Shown here: piece by piece, positions 50,935 to 59,844 of the stretch
Layout of the letters: the number at the start of each line of letters is the position of its first letter
Numbering within the stretch: the stretch's first letter is position 1
Source of the DNA: JAZSNL01 sp045536365
Lineage (GTDB): Bacteria; Bacillota_I; Bacilli_A; ML615J-28; CAG-313
DNA length: 64,000 nt
Assembly (NCBI GenBank): GCA_045536365.1
Contig: JAZSNL010000030.1
Coordinates: 1-64,000 of the forward strand
Direction of reading: 5' to 3'
Program-made: the position numbers and the translations under genes
The notes under the pieces: generated by a model
What the model saw: the letters and a program-made list of their open reading frames with translations, nothing else
What the model was told of the DNA's origin: nothing
Database searches by the model: none

Positions 50935-51942
50935 ATGATGGAATTTAAATACAACTTTAATAGAATAAAAGTTTTAGTGACAAGTGCGTGTAATTCTAAT
51001 TGCACGCACTGTTTTAGATTTAGTGACAAAAATATTTATATTTTACCTGATGAAAAATTAATAGAAATAGTAAATTTTGGTATTGACAATGGGTGTAATA
51101 ATTTTTCATTTAGTGGTGGAGAGTTTTTTACCCATCCCTTTGCCTATAAATTAATTGAATATTGTATTTTAAAAAAAGTAAATATTTCAATATTAACTAA
51201 TGCATTAGAAATTGATAAACTTTTTTTTAAAAATGTTTTCGAAAAAGAATTAATTTCTTTTCAAGTATCTATTGATGGAATGGAACAGAAACATGATCTT
51301 AGAAGAGGCTTGGGCTCATATAATAAAACAATTGAAAATGTAAAGTTTTTATATAATAACGGATATCAAATTACTGCAAAAATGGTGATAGATGAAAAAA
51401 ATTATGTGGATCTTATAGACGTAATTAAATTGCCGTGGTTCGATAAAGTACTAGTATTACCAGTGGCAGATTTTAGTGGGAAAATTAATCATAAAAATAA
51501 AACAGATAGTTTTATAGAATATGAAAAAGTTATTACATATATGTATAGAAAGATGGCAACAGATTATAATAACCAATATCTTTGTAATGGCTTTCCTAAT
51601 GAACTTGCAATAAAGTATAATGGTGACGTTTTTCCATGTACTGAGGCTAGAGAACATAATGAATATTCTATGGGAAACATATTGAAAAAATCAATTGCTT
51701 GTGTGATTGATGAATATAGTAATAAAAATAATAATAAATTAAATTGCAGTCAAATTAAAGTTAAAAAATGTCAATTATGCAACTTTAAAAATATTTGTCA
51801 ACAAGGTTGTCGACTTAGAGCAAAACATTTCTTTGAATCATTTAATGCTCCTGATCCATTTAATTGTCGTGTTTTTAATAAAGAATATATAGATATTCCT
51901 ATAGGTAAATTGTTTTGGGGAGAAAAAAATAGTAAAAATTGA
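50935..51942 (+). CDS. Radical SAM/SPASM protein 3
   Basis: A 335-residue enzyme. CxxxCxxC at Cys19, 23 and 26 ('CNSNCTHC'), 'FSFSGGEFFTHP' as GGE motif, SPASM cysteines in 'DVFPCTEA', 'CQLCNFKNICQQGCR' and 'FNCRVF'. It is more similar in layout and in the GGEFF motif to the enzyme of the second peptide cluster (58819) than to proteins 1 and 2. It most likely acts on the peptide encoded one base upstream. Confidence 0.85.
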   Translation: MMEFKYNFNRIKVLVTSACNSNCTHCFRFSDKNIYILPDEKLIEIVNFGIDNGCNNFSFSGGEFFTHPFAYKLIEYCILKKVNISILTNALEIDKLFFKNVFEKELISFQVSIDGMEQKHDLRRGLGSYNKTIENVKFLYNNGYQITAKMVIDEKNYVDLIDVIKLPWFDKVLVLPVADFSGKINHKNKTDSFIEYEKVITYMYRKMATDYNNQYLCNGFPNELAIKYNGDVFPCTEAREHNEYSMGNILKKSIACVIDEYSNKNNNKLNCSQIKVKKCQLCNFKNICQQGCRLRAKHFFESFNAPDPFNCRVFNKEYIDIPIGKLFWGEKNSKN

Positions 51943-52050
51943 AATTAAGGAAATATAAAAAATAAAATTGATATTATATGCAATAAAACACTAAAAAATT
52001 ATATTTATATATATCATTTATTTAAATAATAATCTGCTCAATTTTTTTAC

Positions 52051-52109
52051 TTGCGTTAATTTTTACTTTTTCATATAATGATAATGTGAGTGAGAGTACT
52101 CATTCTCAA
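52051..52109 (+). promoter_or_regulatory. Promoter with operator-like palindrome but no gene behind it
   Basis: TTGCGT and TATAAT (52074-52079) with a 17-base spacer, then TGAGTGAGAGTACTCATTCTCA (52087-52108) around the perfect GAGTACTC. This looks like a TetR-type control region. No coding frame follows before the next repeat-borne promoter at 52.3 kb. Nothing else is seen in 51943-52360. Confidence 0.45.
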
Positions 52110-52261
52110 GAATAGATATGACTATATTTTAATATTAATTTAATATTGCATAAGTCAAACTCGCTTAGAAACTACGCCTCTATTTTGGTGTATTTTAAAT
52201 TCTACCTATGGCTTATTTTTTTACAAATAAAGTGATTTGAATATGGTGGATATCAAACAGG

Positions 52262-52316
52262 GGTTGATATTATCAATTTTGCCTCCATTGTTCTAGAATA
52301 ATATTTGAGTTATAAT
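52262..52316 (+). promoter_or_regulatory. Promoter of the second XRE paralogue (copied block)
   Basis: GGTTGATATTATCAATTTTGCC and ATAATATTTGAGTTATAAT recur from 20305-20358, so the promoter was duplicated with its gene. Confidence 0.65.
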
Positions 52317-52360
52317 AGTATTGTGAATAGTCAATCACTAAAAAAATAAAGGAGTTATTT

Positions 52361-53185
52361 ATGAATATAGGTAATAGAGTAAAAGAATTAAGAGTTAAGA
52401 ATAGAGTGACTCAGGAAGAACTTGCAAAAGCATTACAAGTTTCTACTCAAGCAGTATCAAAATGGGAAAATGGTGGATCACCGGATTTACAACACGTTCC
52501 TTCTATAGCTACATACTTTAATGTTACAACTGATTATTTATTTGATATGAAGGAATATGATATTGTTGATATTGAAAATAAGCTTGCAAAGTATATACAA
52601 AATTTCGATTTAGAAAAAAGAATGAATATAGTATATGACTTAGCATTTAAAATGTCTATTGCAACACGTGGAGATGAAATTGAAGTTCAAGAAGAATTTA
52701 ATAAGTTTATTAAAAATGAAAATGTTTTGTCAACTATAATAGGTCCAGAAGGAATTGCAATTGCATCACTAGTAAAAGACAATAAAATATTTATATGTTT
52801 ACCAAAAGATGATAAATCAGATTATTCAAAAATGCTTTTAAGTAAAGATAAACAAAGAAAACTTTGCGAATATTTAAGTGAGGAGTTGTTTTATAATACT
52901 TTAGTATTTTTATATTCAAGAAATGGCGGTAACTTTACTGAACAATTATTAATTGATCATTTAAATGTAACATATGATGAAGCTAAAACAGTTTTACAAA
53001 AAATGAAAGAATTTGAAATTGTTGACAGTAGTAATGTTCCAATTAATGATACAACAATGGAACTGTATGCTGTATTACAAAAACCTCAAATTGTCGGGTT
53101 AATAGCAATACTTGACTTGTTTGCAAATAAGCCAAATAATGATTTCAATTATTGTGAAGTATCAAATAACTATTTTAAAAGATAA
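52361..53185 (+). CDS. XRE-family regulator with long C-terminal domain (paralogue 2)
   Basis: A 274-residue protein, close paralogue of 20421-21248 across its whole length, with the same helix-turn-helix ('ALQVSTQAVSKWENG') and C-terminal part ('TEQLLIDHLNVTYDEAKTVL'). The recognition helix is unchanged, so both copies probably bind the same operators. AAAGGAG precedes the ATG. It separates the two peptide clusters. Confidence 0.8.
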   Translation: MNIGNRVKELRVKNRVTQEELAKALQVSTQAVSKWENGGSPDLQHVPSIATYFNVTTDYLFDMKEYDIVDIENKLAKYIQNFDLEKRMNIVYDLAFKMSIATRGDEIEVQEEFNKFIKNENVLSTIIGPEGIAIASLVKDNKIFICLPKDDKSDYSKMLLSKDKQRKLCEYLSEELFYNTLVFLYSRNGGNFTEQLLIDHLNVTYDEAKTVLQKMKEFEIVDSSNVPINDTTMELYAVLQKPQIVGLIAILDLFANKPNNDFNYCEVSNNYFKR

Positions 53186-53449
53186 GAAAGTTTTATTAAA
53201 ATAAAATAACCTTGAAAACTCTAAATAGTTGCATTTTTAAAAGTTTAAGATTTTAAAATAATTTATATAAAAAAATATTAAACAAAAAAGATTAGAACGT
53301 TATCGGTTATATTAAAAAACTCCTCATTTATTGTAAATAATGCATAAATACGTGAAAAATATTATTATGTTAAAAAATAAAAAAACTATTTTTGTAGTTA
53401 ATTTAGATTAAGAAAATTTAGCAAGGAGCAAAATAATATCGACAATTAT

Positions 53450-53486
53450 AAGATGGTTAGACATAATGTCTAACCATCTTATTTAT
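53450..53486. terminator. Perfect 14-bp hairpin
   Basis: AAGATGGTTAGACA (53450-53463), loop TAA, TGTCTAACCATCTT (53467-53480), then ATTTATT. No gene lies directly in front of it; it may be the terminator of a lost gene. Confidence 0.6.
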
Positions 53487-53954
53487 TAAGTGAAAGGATT
53501 AAATTGTGTTTTCATAATATTTATACTATCGACCAGCTTGTTATATAAATATCAATTCATTGGATTTTTAAGTTAGTTTTTTGGTTAGAAATAGAGTGTT
53601 AAAAAATGGATGATTTGATATGGGAAAACATATTGGAAGAGAAATGTATAGAAATAGTATTATTTGAACTATGAGATATTTTTTAAAAATAGATTAATGC
53701 ATTAAATGAATCATTATCTATAAAAAAGTTCATAGGCTATTAAAAGAAATTCAATTATCATAATTCAAAAATTATGATTCGATTAATATTAAAATGAATA
53801 ATTAACACCATAATTAATTTTTTAAATAAATGGTTTGATTAAAAGAATCCGTAAAACTAAAGGTCATTGAAAATTAGATAATAAATTAGTTATGAAGATA
53901 GTTTTTCTTTCTTCGTTTGATTTAGTTTTTGTAGGTCAGATTTATGTTTTATTA

Positions 53955-53983
53955 TTGATAAAATATTATAAGTATGATACAAT
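53955..53983 (+). promoter_or_regulatory. Promoter of the helical-repeat protein gene
   Basis: TTGATA and TACAAT with a 17-base spacer, 35 bases before the start at 54019. Confidence 0.65.
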
Positions 53984-54018
53984 ATTATTGATTTATTTTT
54001 ATTAAATAAGAGGTTGAT

Positions 54019-55152
54019 ATGAAAAAAATTGATTTAAATGAATATAAAAGATCTAGAATATATTTTATTTTCTATGATGTTTATCTGAAAGTTAATAATG
54101 TTAGAAAAGAGGAAATTTTTACAGAATTATATATAAATAATAGTTCTTATAGAAGGTCACGTGAATATGAACAAAAAGTTGGTACTCAAATTATTAAACA
54201 ACTAAGTAATCATTTCGGATTTATCATTCCTGAAAAAACTTTAATAGATGAACTACAAGTTAAAATTAATAATATTTATTTTAACTTGTATTATAAAATA
54301 TATAAGACTTATGATGAAGATTTAGATTATTTAAATAAATTGTTAGAAAAAAATACAATTATTGCTCCAGTTCTTATGCTTGTTAAATTGTTTATGATGG
54401 TAAATTGTCATAAACCAATTTCTTATGTTAAAGAAAATTATAAAGTGTTATATGAAGATGTTAAAAAGTATTATGAATTCTATACTGCTGAATTAAAAGG
54501 AATTTATGAAATTTTAAATCTTTTTTTCGATGATGATGTTATTTTAAGTGATGACTGGAATCATAATTATAAAAACGCTATGTCATATCAAATTGTAGCA
54601 TCAAAATGTTATTCTGAGAAAAAATATATTGAAGCAATATTTTTTAGTAAATGTTCACAAGATATATTATATAAGGACTTAAACTTTAAGAGAGTTATTT
54701 CTGTTAATAGAACAATTATGAGTTCATATTTATATATAGGAAATTACGAAGAATGTCATAGTATTGCAGAGAAACAAATTATGTATTTGCAATCAATTGA
54801 TTTTAGTGATTACGAAGTAGAATCAGCAATAATATTTGAAATTGTAGCATTATTAGGAATGGAAAAGTATCAAGAGGTAAAAGATAAAGTCTATGCTTAC
54901 ACCAAAATGAGTTTAACTATTATTACGTGTTTATTAATATCCCTATATCAATTAGATGAAAAAGAATATTTGAATTTTTATAACGAGAACATTGGATATA
55001 TGGATCATAATGATAAACAATACTTAATTTTATTAAATGATTATTTAAAAAGTCGAAGCAAATCAATCCTTTCTGACCTTTCAAAGTATCCAATTATGGG
55101 TTCTTTAATAAAAATTTTAAAAAATTTAAAAATAGGCAAAAATGGCAAATAA
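54019..55152 (+). CDS. Helical-repeat (TPR-like) protein, possible regulator
   Basis: A 377-residue, mostly helical protein. From about residue 185 the helix pairs have the look of TPR repeats ('QIVASKCYSEKKYIEAIFFSKCSQ', 'IMSSYLYIGNYEECHSIAEKQIMYL'). The first 70 residues may hold a DNA-binding part ('SSYRRSREYEQKVGTQIIKQL'), but no standard helix-turn-helix is clear. Peptide-responsive regulators of the Rgg/PlcR kind share this build. It stands alone in front of the second peptide cluster. Confidence 0.5.
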   Translation: MKKIDLNEYKRSRIYFIFYDVYLKVNNVRKEEIFTELYINNSSYRRSREYEQKVGTQIIKQLSNHFGFIIPEKTLIDELQVKINNIYFNLYYKIYKTYDEDLDYLNKLLEKNTIIAPVLMLVKLFMMVNCHKPISYVKENYKVLYEDVKKYYEFYTAELKGIYEILNLFFDDDVILSDDWNHNYKNAMSYQIVASKCYSEKKYIEAIFFSKCSQDILYKDLNFKRVISVNRTIMSSYLYIGNYEECHSIAEKQIMYLQSIDFSDYEVESAIIFEIVALLGMEKYQEVKDKVYAYTKMSLTIITCLLISLYQLDEKEYLNFYNENIGYMDHNDKQYLILLNDYLKSRSKSILSDLSKYPIMGSLIKILKNLKIGKNGK

Positions 55153-55167
55153 TGGCAAAAAATCAAG

Positions 55168-55209
55168 AAAAAAAGCCCAAAAATATGGGCTTTTTTTTTT
55201 TTTTTTTTA
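55168..55209 (+). terminator. Terminator after the helical-repeat gene
   Basis: AAAAGCCCA, loop, TGGGCTTTT followed by a run of 18 T. Confidence 0.92.
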
Positions 55210-55253
55210 GCAAAAATAGATAAAAATGCTCAAAATTATTGAAATTAAATTGA

Positions 55254-55282
55254 TTGACAAACATTTTTAAAGTTGCTATAAT
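55254..55282 (+). promoter_or_regulatory. Consensus promoter of the small exported protein
   Basis: TTGACA and TATAAT exactly 17 bases apart. Confidence 0.8.
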
Positions 55283-55308
55283 GTAAGCGAATTCATAAGG
55301 AGGAAAAT

Positions 55309-55716
55309 ATGAAAAAGAAAATTTTTAAAATATTAGTTATCGTTTTATTTTTAACATTATTTCTAGGAACAACTGAAGTAAATGCTGCTAGAGTAACAAT
55401 TGTAAAGGATGAAAATCCTGAAAGAGTAGATGTTTTATCATTAAGTAATGATGAATTTTATGTAAACATTGATGATGATACAGAGATCGGGTATTTAATC
55501 CATTGTTTTAGGGATGTTGAAGAATTAATTGGAACATGTGAAATTTTTGTGGTTGATTTAAATGAATCAACAAGTTATTTATTATGCGCTGCTGATGAAA
55601 ATTCATTAGGAACAATAGTTATTTCTATCGATGATAATGAACAAATAATTACAAGTGTAAATGGTGAATTAAGTAATATATTTTATATAGGAACTAATGT
55701 AGTAATAGATAAATAG
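55309..55716 (+). CDS. Small secreted protein
   Basis: A 135-residue protein with a classical signal peptide (about residues 1-26, cleavage after 'VNA'). The mature part is acidic and strand-rich with three Cys. No family recognised. AAGGAGG precedes the ATG. It has its own strong promoter and lies between the helical-repeat protein and the peptide cluster. Confidence 0.6.
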   Translation: MKKKIFKILVIVLFLTLFLGTTEVNAARVTIVKDENPERVDVLSLSNDEFYVNIDDDTEIGYLIHCFRDVEELIGTCEIFVVDLNESTSYLLCAADENSLGTIVISIDDNEQIITSVNGELSNIFYIGTNVVIDK

Positions 55717-56242
55717 TATAATTAACATCTGAATCAATTAGAGAGAAATATTTGGATAAAGTGTGTGATAATGTTGTGATCTCTATTTATAACAATATGT
55801 AAATTTTTATGTAATAAGTTAATTACTCGTATATTTTCTATAATATAAGAAGTAAATTAAAAGTAAATGCTTATTTATAATCTGAAATTAGGAAAAAATT
55901 CTGTTCATGCTAGTATTGTTTTAGTTTGTTAAATTAAGAAAATAATATATTTTGATGAAATTTTGTATAATGAGTTTTAAATATGAAGATGAAGCATAAG
56001 TATTAGATAATTTAAAAAAAGTATTTAGAATAATTGTATAATTATTTTATATAGCATATCTAAAATAACTATCATATTTTCATAAAATATTCTATGAAAC
56101 AAATAGCCAAAAAGTTATTTCTAGTAATTTACTGATAAAAAAATATTATATAAAGACTAATTGAAGATTTGTAATTAGTAGTATAAAAATGAATAGTGTG
56201 TGTATGGAATAATTATATTAAAAATTAAATAAGAGGTAAAAA
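55717..56242. other. AT-rich gap without a gene
   Basis: About 520 bases with stops in all frames at short distance; nothing supported except possible -10 boxes (TATAAT at 55966-55971) and the ribosome-binding site of the next gene. Confidence 0.5.
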
Positions 56243-57763
56243 ATGTTAAAAGATAGTAGTAAGTTTATAATTGATTTTTTGTGTAAAAGAGAAAATACAT
56301 ATTTGAATAATATTTCTGAAGATGAAAAATTACAAGAAGAATTATTAGATGAAATACACAACCATAAGCTAACCTTACTGATTAATAAAAAAATAGAAAA
56401 CAAACTGTCTCAAAAAAATAAGTATAAAAGTACTCGTTTAGTAACAGGATTAAGGCTATTTAAAACCAAACAATTCGATTTTTTTAAAATGATAACAGAA
56501 TTTTTAAATAGTTTAAAGATAGATTATATTTTATTAAAAGGTTTTGTAAATGAAGTATTAGCATATAATAATATAACTTCAAGAATTTTTTCAGATTTTG
56601 ATTTGCTAGTAAAAAAAGAAGATTATGATAAAGTAGTAGAAGCATTATTAAACTCAAATTTAAATATTGTAAAATATGAAAAAAAATATGATTATTATTT
56701 GCATGAAGAAAAAATTATAATTAATTATAAAAATCTAGAATTTTTAATTGAAATAAAAGATAGACATAGAGAAATGGATTATAATGAAACGAGAGAATTG
56801 TTTTCTAATATTGATATGCTTGAATACAATGGAGCAAAAGTAAAAATATTAAATTTCAACAATTTAATAATCTCAAATTGTTTATATATATATAATTATA
56901 TGGAAAGATTAGCAAGTTGTTTATATTTAGAAAAAATTAGGATTGGTATATTCTATGATTTATATAATTTAATTATAAATAATGAAAATAAAATAAATGT
57001 AAATTTAATTGAAAAAAATTGTATAAGCGATGATATAAAAAATAAAGTATTATTGGTTATACGATATTTATATGAAATATTTAGTGATAATACAATTTAT
57101 AATTTATATATGAATCTAGATAAAAAAATAAATAATAAAATTTGTGTTAATAGATTTCCAACTAATTTTGGTGTGGTTGATAGAATTTTTAATTATTTAG
57201 ATATTAGATCTGTAATATTAAATTATTTTTATAAGGATTTTTATATTTGTGATTCTAATTATTCTCATAATAATGTTGAACCATTAAAAAAATATGTTTG
57301 TTTTAAGAAATACAATGTTGATTATTCATTCGAATACAAAAAAAATGAACTGATATTTTATTTTTACAATTTGGAAAATATTGAACTTGAAAATTATGTA
57401 TTGTACATAATGCTATATTATGTTGATATATATGGAAATACGAAGCTACCTTATGATGTAATTTCTTTAAGATTTAATAAGGGAAATATATATGCATACA
57501 ATGCACCAACAATATTAAAATATGCTAATTTATATGAATATCATAGAGAAAAAGGAGAACAACTAAGCTTTATAATAGAAAATAATTATTTAAAAATTCC
57601 AATAAATTTTAAAGAATTTTGTATAAGAAACTTTACTGAAGATAAAATAGGCTGGAATATTGAAATTTCCACTATTGATAGTAATGGAAAGGTATATGTT
57701 GATGATAGAAATAATGATGATATAAATTATCCATCAATATTTAAAATGAGTAACTATGAATGA
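56243..57763 (+). CDS. Nucleotidyltransferase-family protein (NTP_transf_5-like)
   Basis: A 506-residue protein. The segment 'IDYILLKGFVNEVLAY' and 'SRIFSDFDLLVKKEDYDKV' (about residues 92-135) is the LKG...R..DxDllV pattern of the nucleotidyltransferase family PF14907, seen in RiPP clusters such as lasso peptides with tailoring kinases. The C-terminal 200 residues are strand-rich and unfamiliar. It opens the second peptide cluster and overlaps the peptidase gene by eight bases. Confidence 0.75.
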   Translation: MLKDSSKFIIDFLCKRENTYLNNISEDEKLQEELLDEIHNHKLTLLINKKIENKLSQKNKYKSTRLVTGLRLFKTKQFDFFKMITEFLNSLKIDYILLKGFVNEVLAYNNITSRIFSDFDLLVKKEDYDKVVEALLNSNLNIVKYEKKYDYYLHEEKIIINYKNLEFLIEIKDRHREMDYNETRELFSNIDMLEYNGAKVKILNFNNLIISNCLYIYNYMERLASCLYLEKIRIGIFYDLYNLIINNENKINVNLIEKNCISDDIKNKVLLVIRYLYEIFSDNTIYNLYMNLDKKINNKICVNRFPTNFGVVDRIFNYLDIRSVILNYFYKDFYICDSNYSHNNVEPLKKYVCFKKYNVDYSFEYKKNELIFYFYNLENIELENYVLYIMLYYVDIYGNTKLPYDVISLRFNKGNIYAYNAPTILKYANLYEYHREKGEQLSFIIENNYLKIPINFKEFCIRNFTEDKIGWNIEISTIDSNGKVYVDDRNNDDINYPSIFKMSNYE

Positions 57764-58220
57764 TGCAACAAGACTAAATATTGTTTCATTGGTGTTAAAA
57801 GAAAAAGGAATTTTTAAAATAAGAGTAGAAGGAAATAGTATGTATCCTTTAATATTAAATGGTGATATTGCCATAGTAGAAAAAATAGATAAGATAAAAG
57901 TTGGACATGTATATTTGATTAATGATAATAATACACTAAAGATACATAGATGCGTTAAAAAAAATATAACAAAAGGTGATAACGCCTATGAATTAGATAA
58001 AAATTTAATTTCATTTATAGGTGTAGCTAAATATGTAATAAGAGATGAAAAAATAATTTTATTAAATAAACATTGTATAGTTAGTCGATTGATTGCTTAT
58101 TTTTCTTACATAAGAGGATTAAAAAATCAATTCAGAAAAAATAAAAAATTAGATAAATTTCCACTTAATATATATAAAAGGATCGTGTTTAGATTAACAA
58201 TTTTATTTTGGGGAAGTTAA
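57756..58220 (+). CDS. S24/S26-family signal-peptidase-like protease
   Basis: A 154-residue protein with 'VEGNSMYPLILNGDIAIVE' (catalytic Ser28) and 'LKIHRCVKKN', where His64 stands at the place of the general base as in the SipW/Sec11 branch. There is no clear N-terminal membrane helix. In this context it probably cuts the leader from the Cys-rich precursor or handles its export; that is inferred. Confidence 0.75.
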   Translation: MNDATRLNIVSLVLKEKGIFKIRVEGNSMYPLILNGDIAIVEKIDKIKVGHVYLINDNNTLKIHRCVKKNITKGDNAYELDKNLISFIGVAKYVIRDEKIILLNKHCIVSRLIAYFSYIRGLKNQFRKNKKLDKFPLNIYKRIVFRLTILFWGS

Positions 58221-58239
58221 GTGGAGGAAAGGAGGAGCT

Positions 58240-58425
58240 ATGAAATATTATTCGCCTGAAACTGTTATGATTTCAGTTGATGAACTTGCTAATGTTATTG
58301 CTGCTGGAGCTTGCAGTAATGGTTTTTGTAGTAACCAACACTGTCCAGTTAGCTATCAAGGCAATGTATGTTCAACGAACTATTGTGCAAGCAATCATTG
58401 TTCAAACAATTTTGTGAAGAAGTAG
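58240..58425 (+). CDS. Cys-rich RiPP precursor with five-residue pitch
   Basis: A 61-residue peptide behind AAAGGAGGAG. Residues 1-24 are a leader ('VMISVDELANVIAAGA'). The core has six Cys at 25, 30, 35 and 44, 49, 54: two triplets with exactly four residues between Cys, separated by eight. Most pentads read C-S-N-x-x or similar. A PqqD-like protein and a radical SAM/SPASM enzyme follow, so thioether links as in sactipeptides or ranthipeptides are likely. It matches no family that I can name with confidence. Confidence 0.8.
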   Translation: MKYYSPETVMISVDELANVIAAGACSNGFCSNQHCPVSYQGNVCSTNYCASNHCSNNFVKK

Positions 58426-58433
58426 ACTAAATA

Positions 58434-58473
58434 AAATGATATGAAATAGCCCCCAACTATTTCTATCATTTTT
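58434..58473 (+). terminator. Hairpin between precursor and enzyme genes
   Basis: AAATGATATGAAATAG (58434-58449) pairs with CTATTTCTATCATTT (58457-58471) with one bulged base; T follows. A partial terminator or RNA stabiliser here would give more precursor than enzyme. Confidence 0.75.
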
Positions 58474-58516
58474 AGGTGATAATTCATGGCTAAAAAACAG
58501 AATAATGGAGGAATAT

Positions 58517-58816
58517 ATGGATAAGAAAAAATTTATTACAAGAGCAAAAGACATACTAGAAGAAGTTTGTGAGGATGGAACAAAAATTTTATTATATAAT
58601 GATAATGTTTACACATTGAATTTTGTTTCATCAAATTTATTTGAATTAATTACTGAAGAAGAAAAAGAAAAAAATATTCTATTTTATGAATATTTAAATA
58701 AGCTTAAAGAGTCGTTTGAAGATATAGAAGAAAATTATAATTCTATATATAATGATTTTGAGCAAGAATTGAATAACTGGTATGAATATAAATTAATATA
58801 TATTGAGGAAAGATAA
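58517..58816 (+). CDS. PqqD-like peptide-recognition protein
   Basis: A 99-residue protein of PqqD/RRE look, starting at the ATG at 58517 just behind GGAGGA. 'ILLYNDNVYTLNFVSSNLFELI' is the typical PqqD strand-helix; the second half is an acidic helix. Such proteins bind the leader peptide and hand the precursor to the radical SAM enzyme, whose gene starts two bases further on. Confidence 0.7.
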   Translation: MDKKKFITRAKDILEEVCEDGTKILLYNDNVYTLNFVSSNLFELITEEEKEKNILFYEYLNKLKESFEDIEENYNSIYNDFEQELNNWYEYKLIYIEER

Positions 58817-58818
58817 AT

Positions 58819-59844
58819 ATGAGACTATTCAAAGGATTATATTTAGAAGTTACTAGGAAATGTAATTTAAGATGTTTACATTGTTATAATGAGTCAGGTA
58901 ATGAATTTGAGATGCCTTTAGAAAAAATAATAGAACTTTTGGATAATGCATATTCTTTAAATAATAAGTTTAGTCTTGCTATTTCAGGTGGCGAATTTTT
59001 TAAACATAGTCATTTTAATGAAATAATTGAATACTGTATTAATAAACAAATAGATACAACTATAGTTACTAATGGAACTTTAATTAAATCGGATTTTGTA
59101 AATAATATAGCTAAATTTGAAAATATAAAGTTTCAAATAAGTATAGATGGAATTGGAGATGTTAATGATTTAATTAGAGGGAAAGGAACATTCGAAAAAA
59201 TAAACAAGACATTAGACTTGTTTATAGAAAAAAATTTAATATCTAAAATAACTGCGCATTATGTAATAAATAATTTAAACTATTCTTGTATTGAGGAAAC
59301 AATTGATTATTTAACCAAAAAAGGGGTTAAAAATCTTGATTTTAATATGGTTGTAAATCAGGGAAGAACGCTTGATAATTGTGAAACACTAGTTTTTAAG
59401 GATTATCAAAGTTCTTATAATAGAATTAAAAAAGAAATTTATGATTTATCTTTAAAATATCCAGAAATTAATATTGGAAATATTGATACTACATACAGTT
59501 GTCCTATTTTTAACGATAATAATGCTGATTTTAATATAAAGATTGATACATTAGGGAATATATATTTATGTCAATTGTTTAATGGTAATAGTGCTGTAGT
59601 TGGAAATATATATAATAATTCTCTTGAAGAAGCATTATATAATGATAATGTTGATATATTTATTCAAAAAGTGATAAAAATATTTAATACAAATCAAAAT
59701 TGTAAAAAATGTTTGTGGAAAATTTGCTGCAAAAGAGGTTGCCCCGCTAAGTATTTTACCAACTTAGATGTTGATACATACTATGCAGATTGTGAAATAT
59801 TAAAAAATAAATATAAAAAGGTTTTAAAAAATGAAAAAACTTGA
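58819..59844 (+). CDS. Radical SAM/SPASM peptide-modifying enzyme
   Basis: A 341-residue enzyme. CxxxCxxC at Cys15, 19 and 22 ('CNLRCLHC'), 'AISGGEFFKHS' as GGE motif, SPASM cysteines in 'YSCPIF', 'YLCQLF' and 'CKKCLWKICCKRGCP'. It most likely installs thioether or other links on the Cys-rich precursor. It overlaps the kinase-like gene by 14 bases. Confidence 0.88.
   Translation: MRLFKGLYLEVTRKCNLRCLHCYNESGNEFEMPLEKIIELLDNAYSLNNKFSLAISGGEFFKHSHFNEIIEYCINKQIDTTIVTNGTLIKSDFVNNIAKFENIKFQISIDGIGDVNDLIRGKGTFEKINKTLDLFIEKNLISKITAHYVINNLNYSCIEETIDYLTKKGVKNLDFNMVVNQGRTLDNCETLVFKDYQSSYNRIKKEIYDLSLKYPEINIGNIDTTYSCPIFNDNNADFNIKIDTLGNIYLCQLFNGNSAVVGNIYNNSLEEALYNDNVDIFIQKVIKIFNTNQNCKKCLWKICCKRGCPAKYFTNLDVDTYYADCEILKNKYKKVLKNEKT

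Larger units (their letters stand above)
53186..54018. other. Long AT-rich gap without a gene
   Basis: Over 800 bases with no supported coding frame. It holds a perfect 14-bp hairpin (53450-53480) and a promoter (53955-53983). A 22-codon open frame at 53608 lacks a ribosome-binding site. The rest looks like worn-down former coding DNA. Confidence 0.5.
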
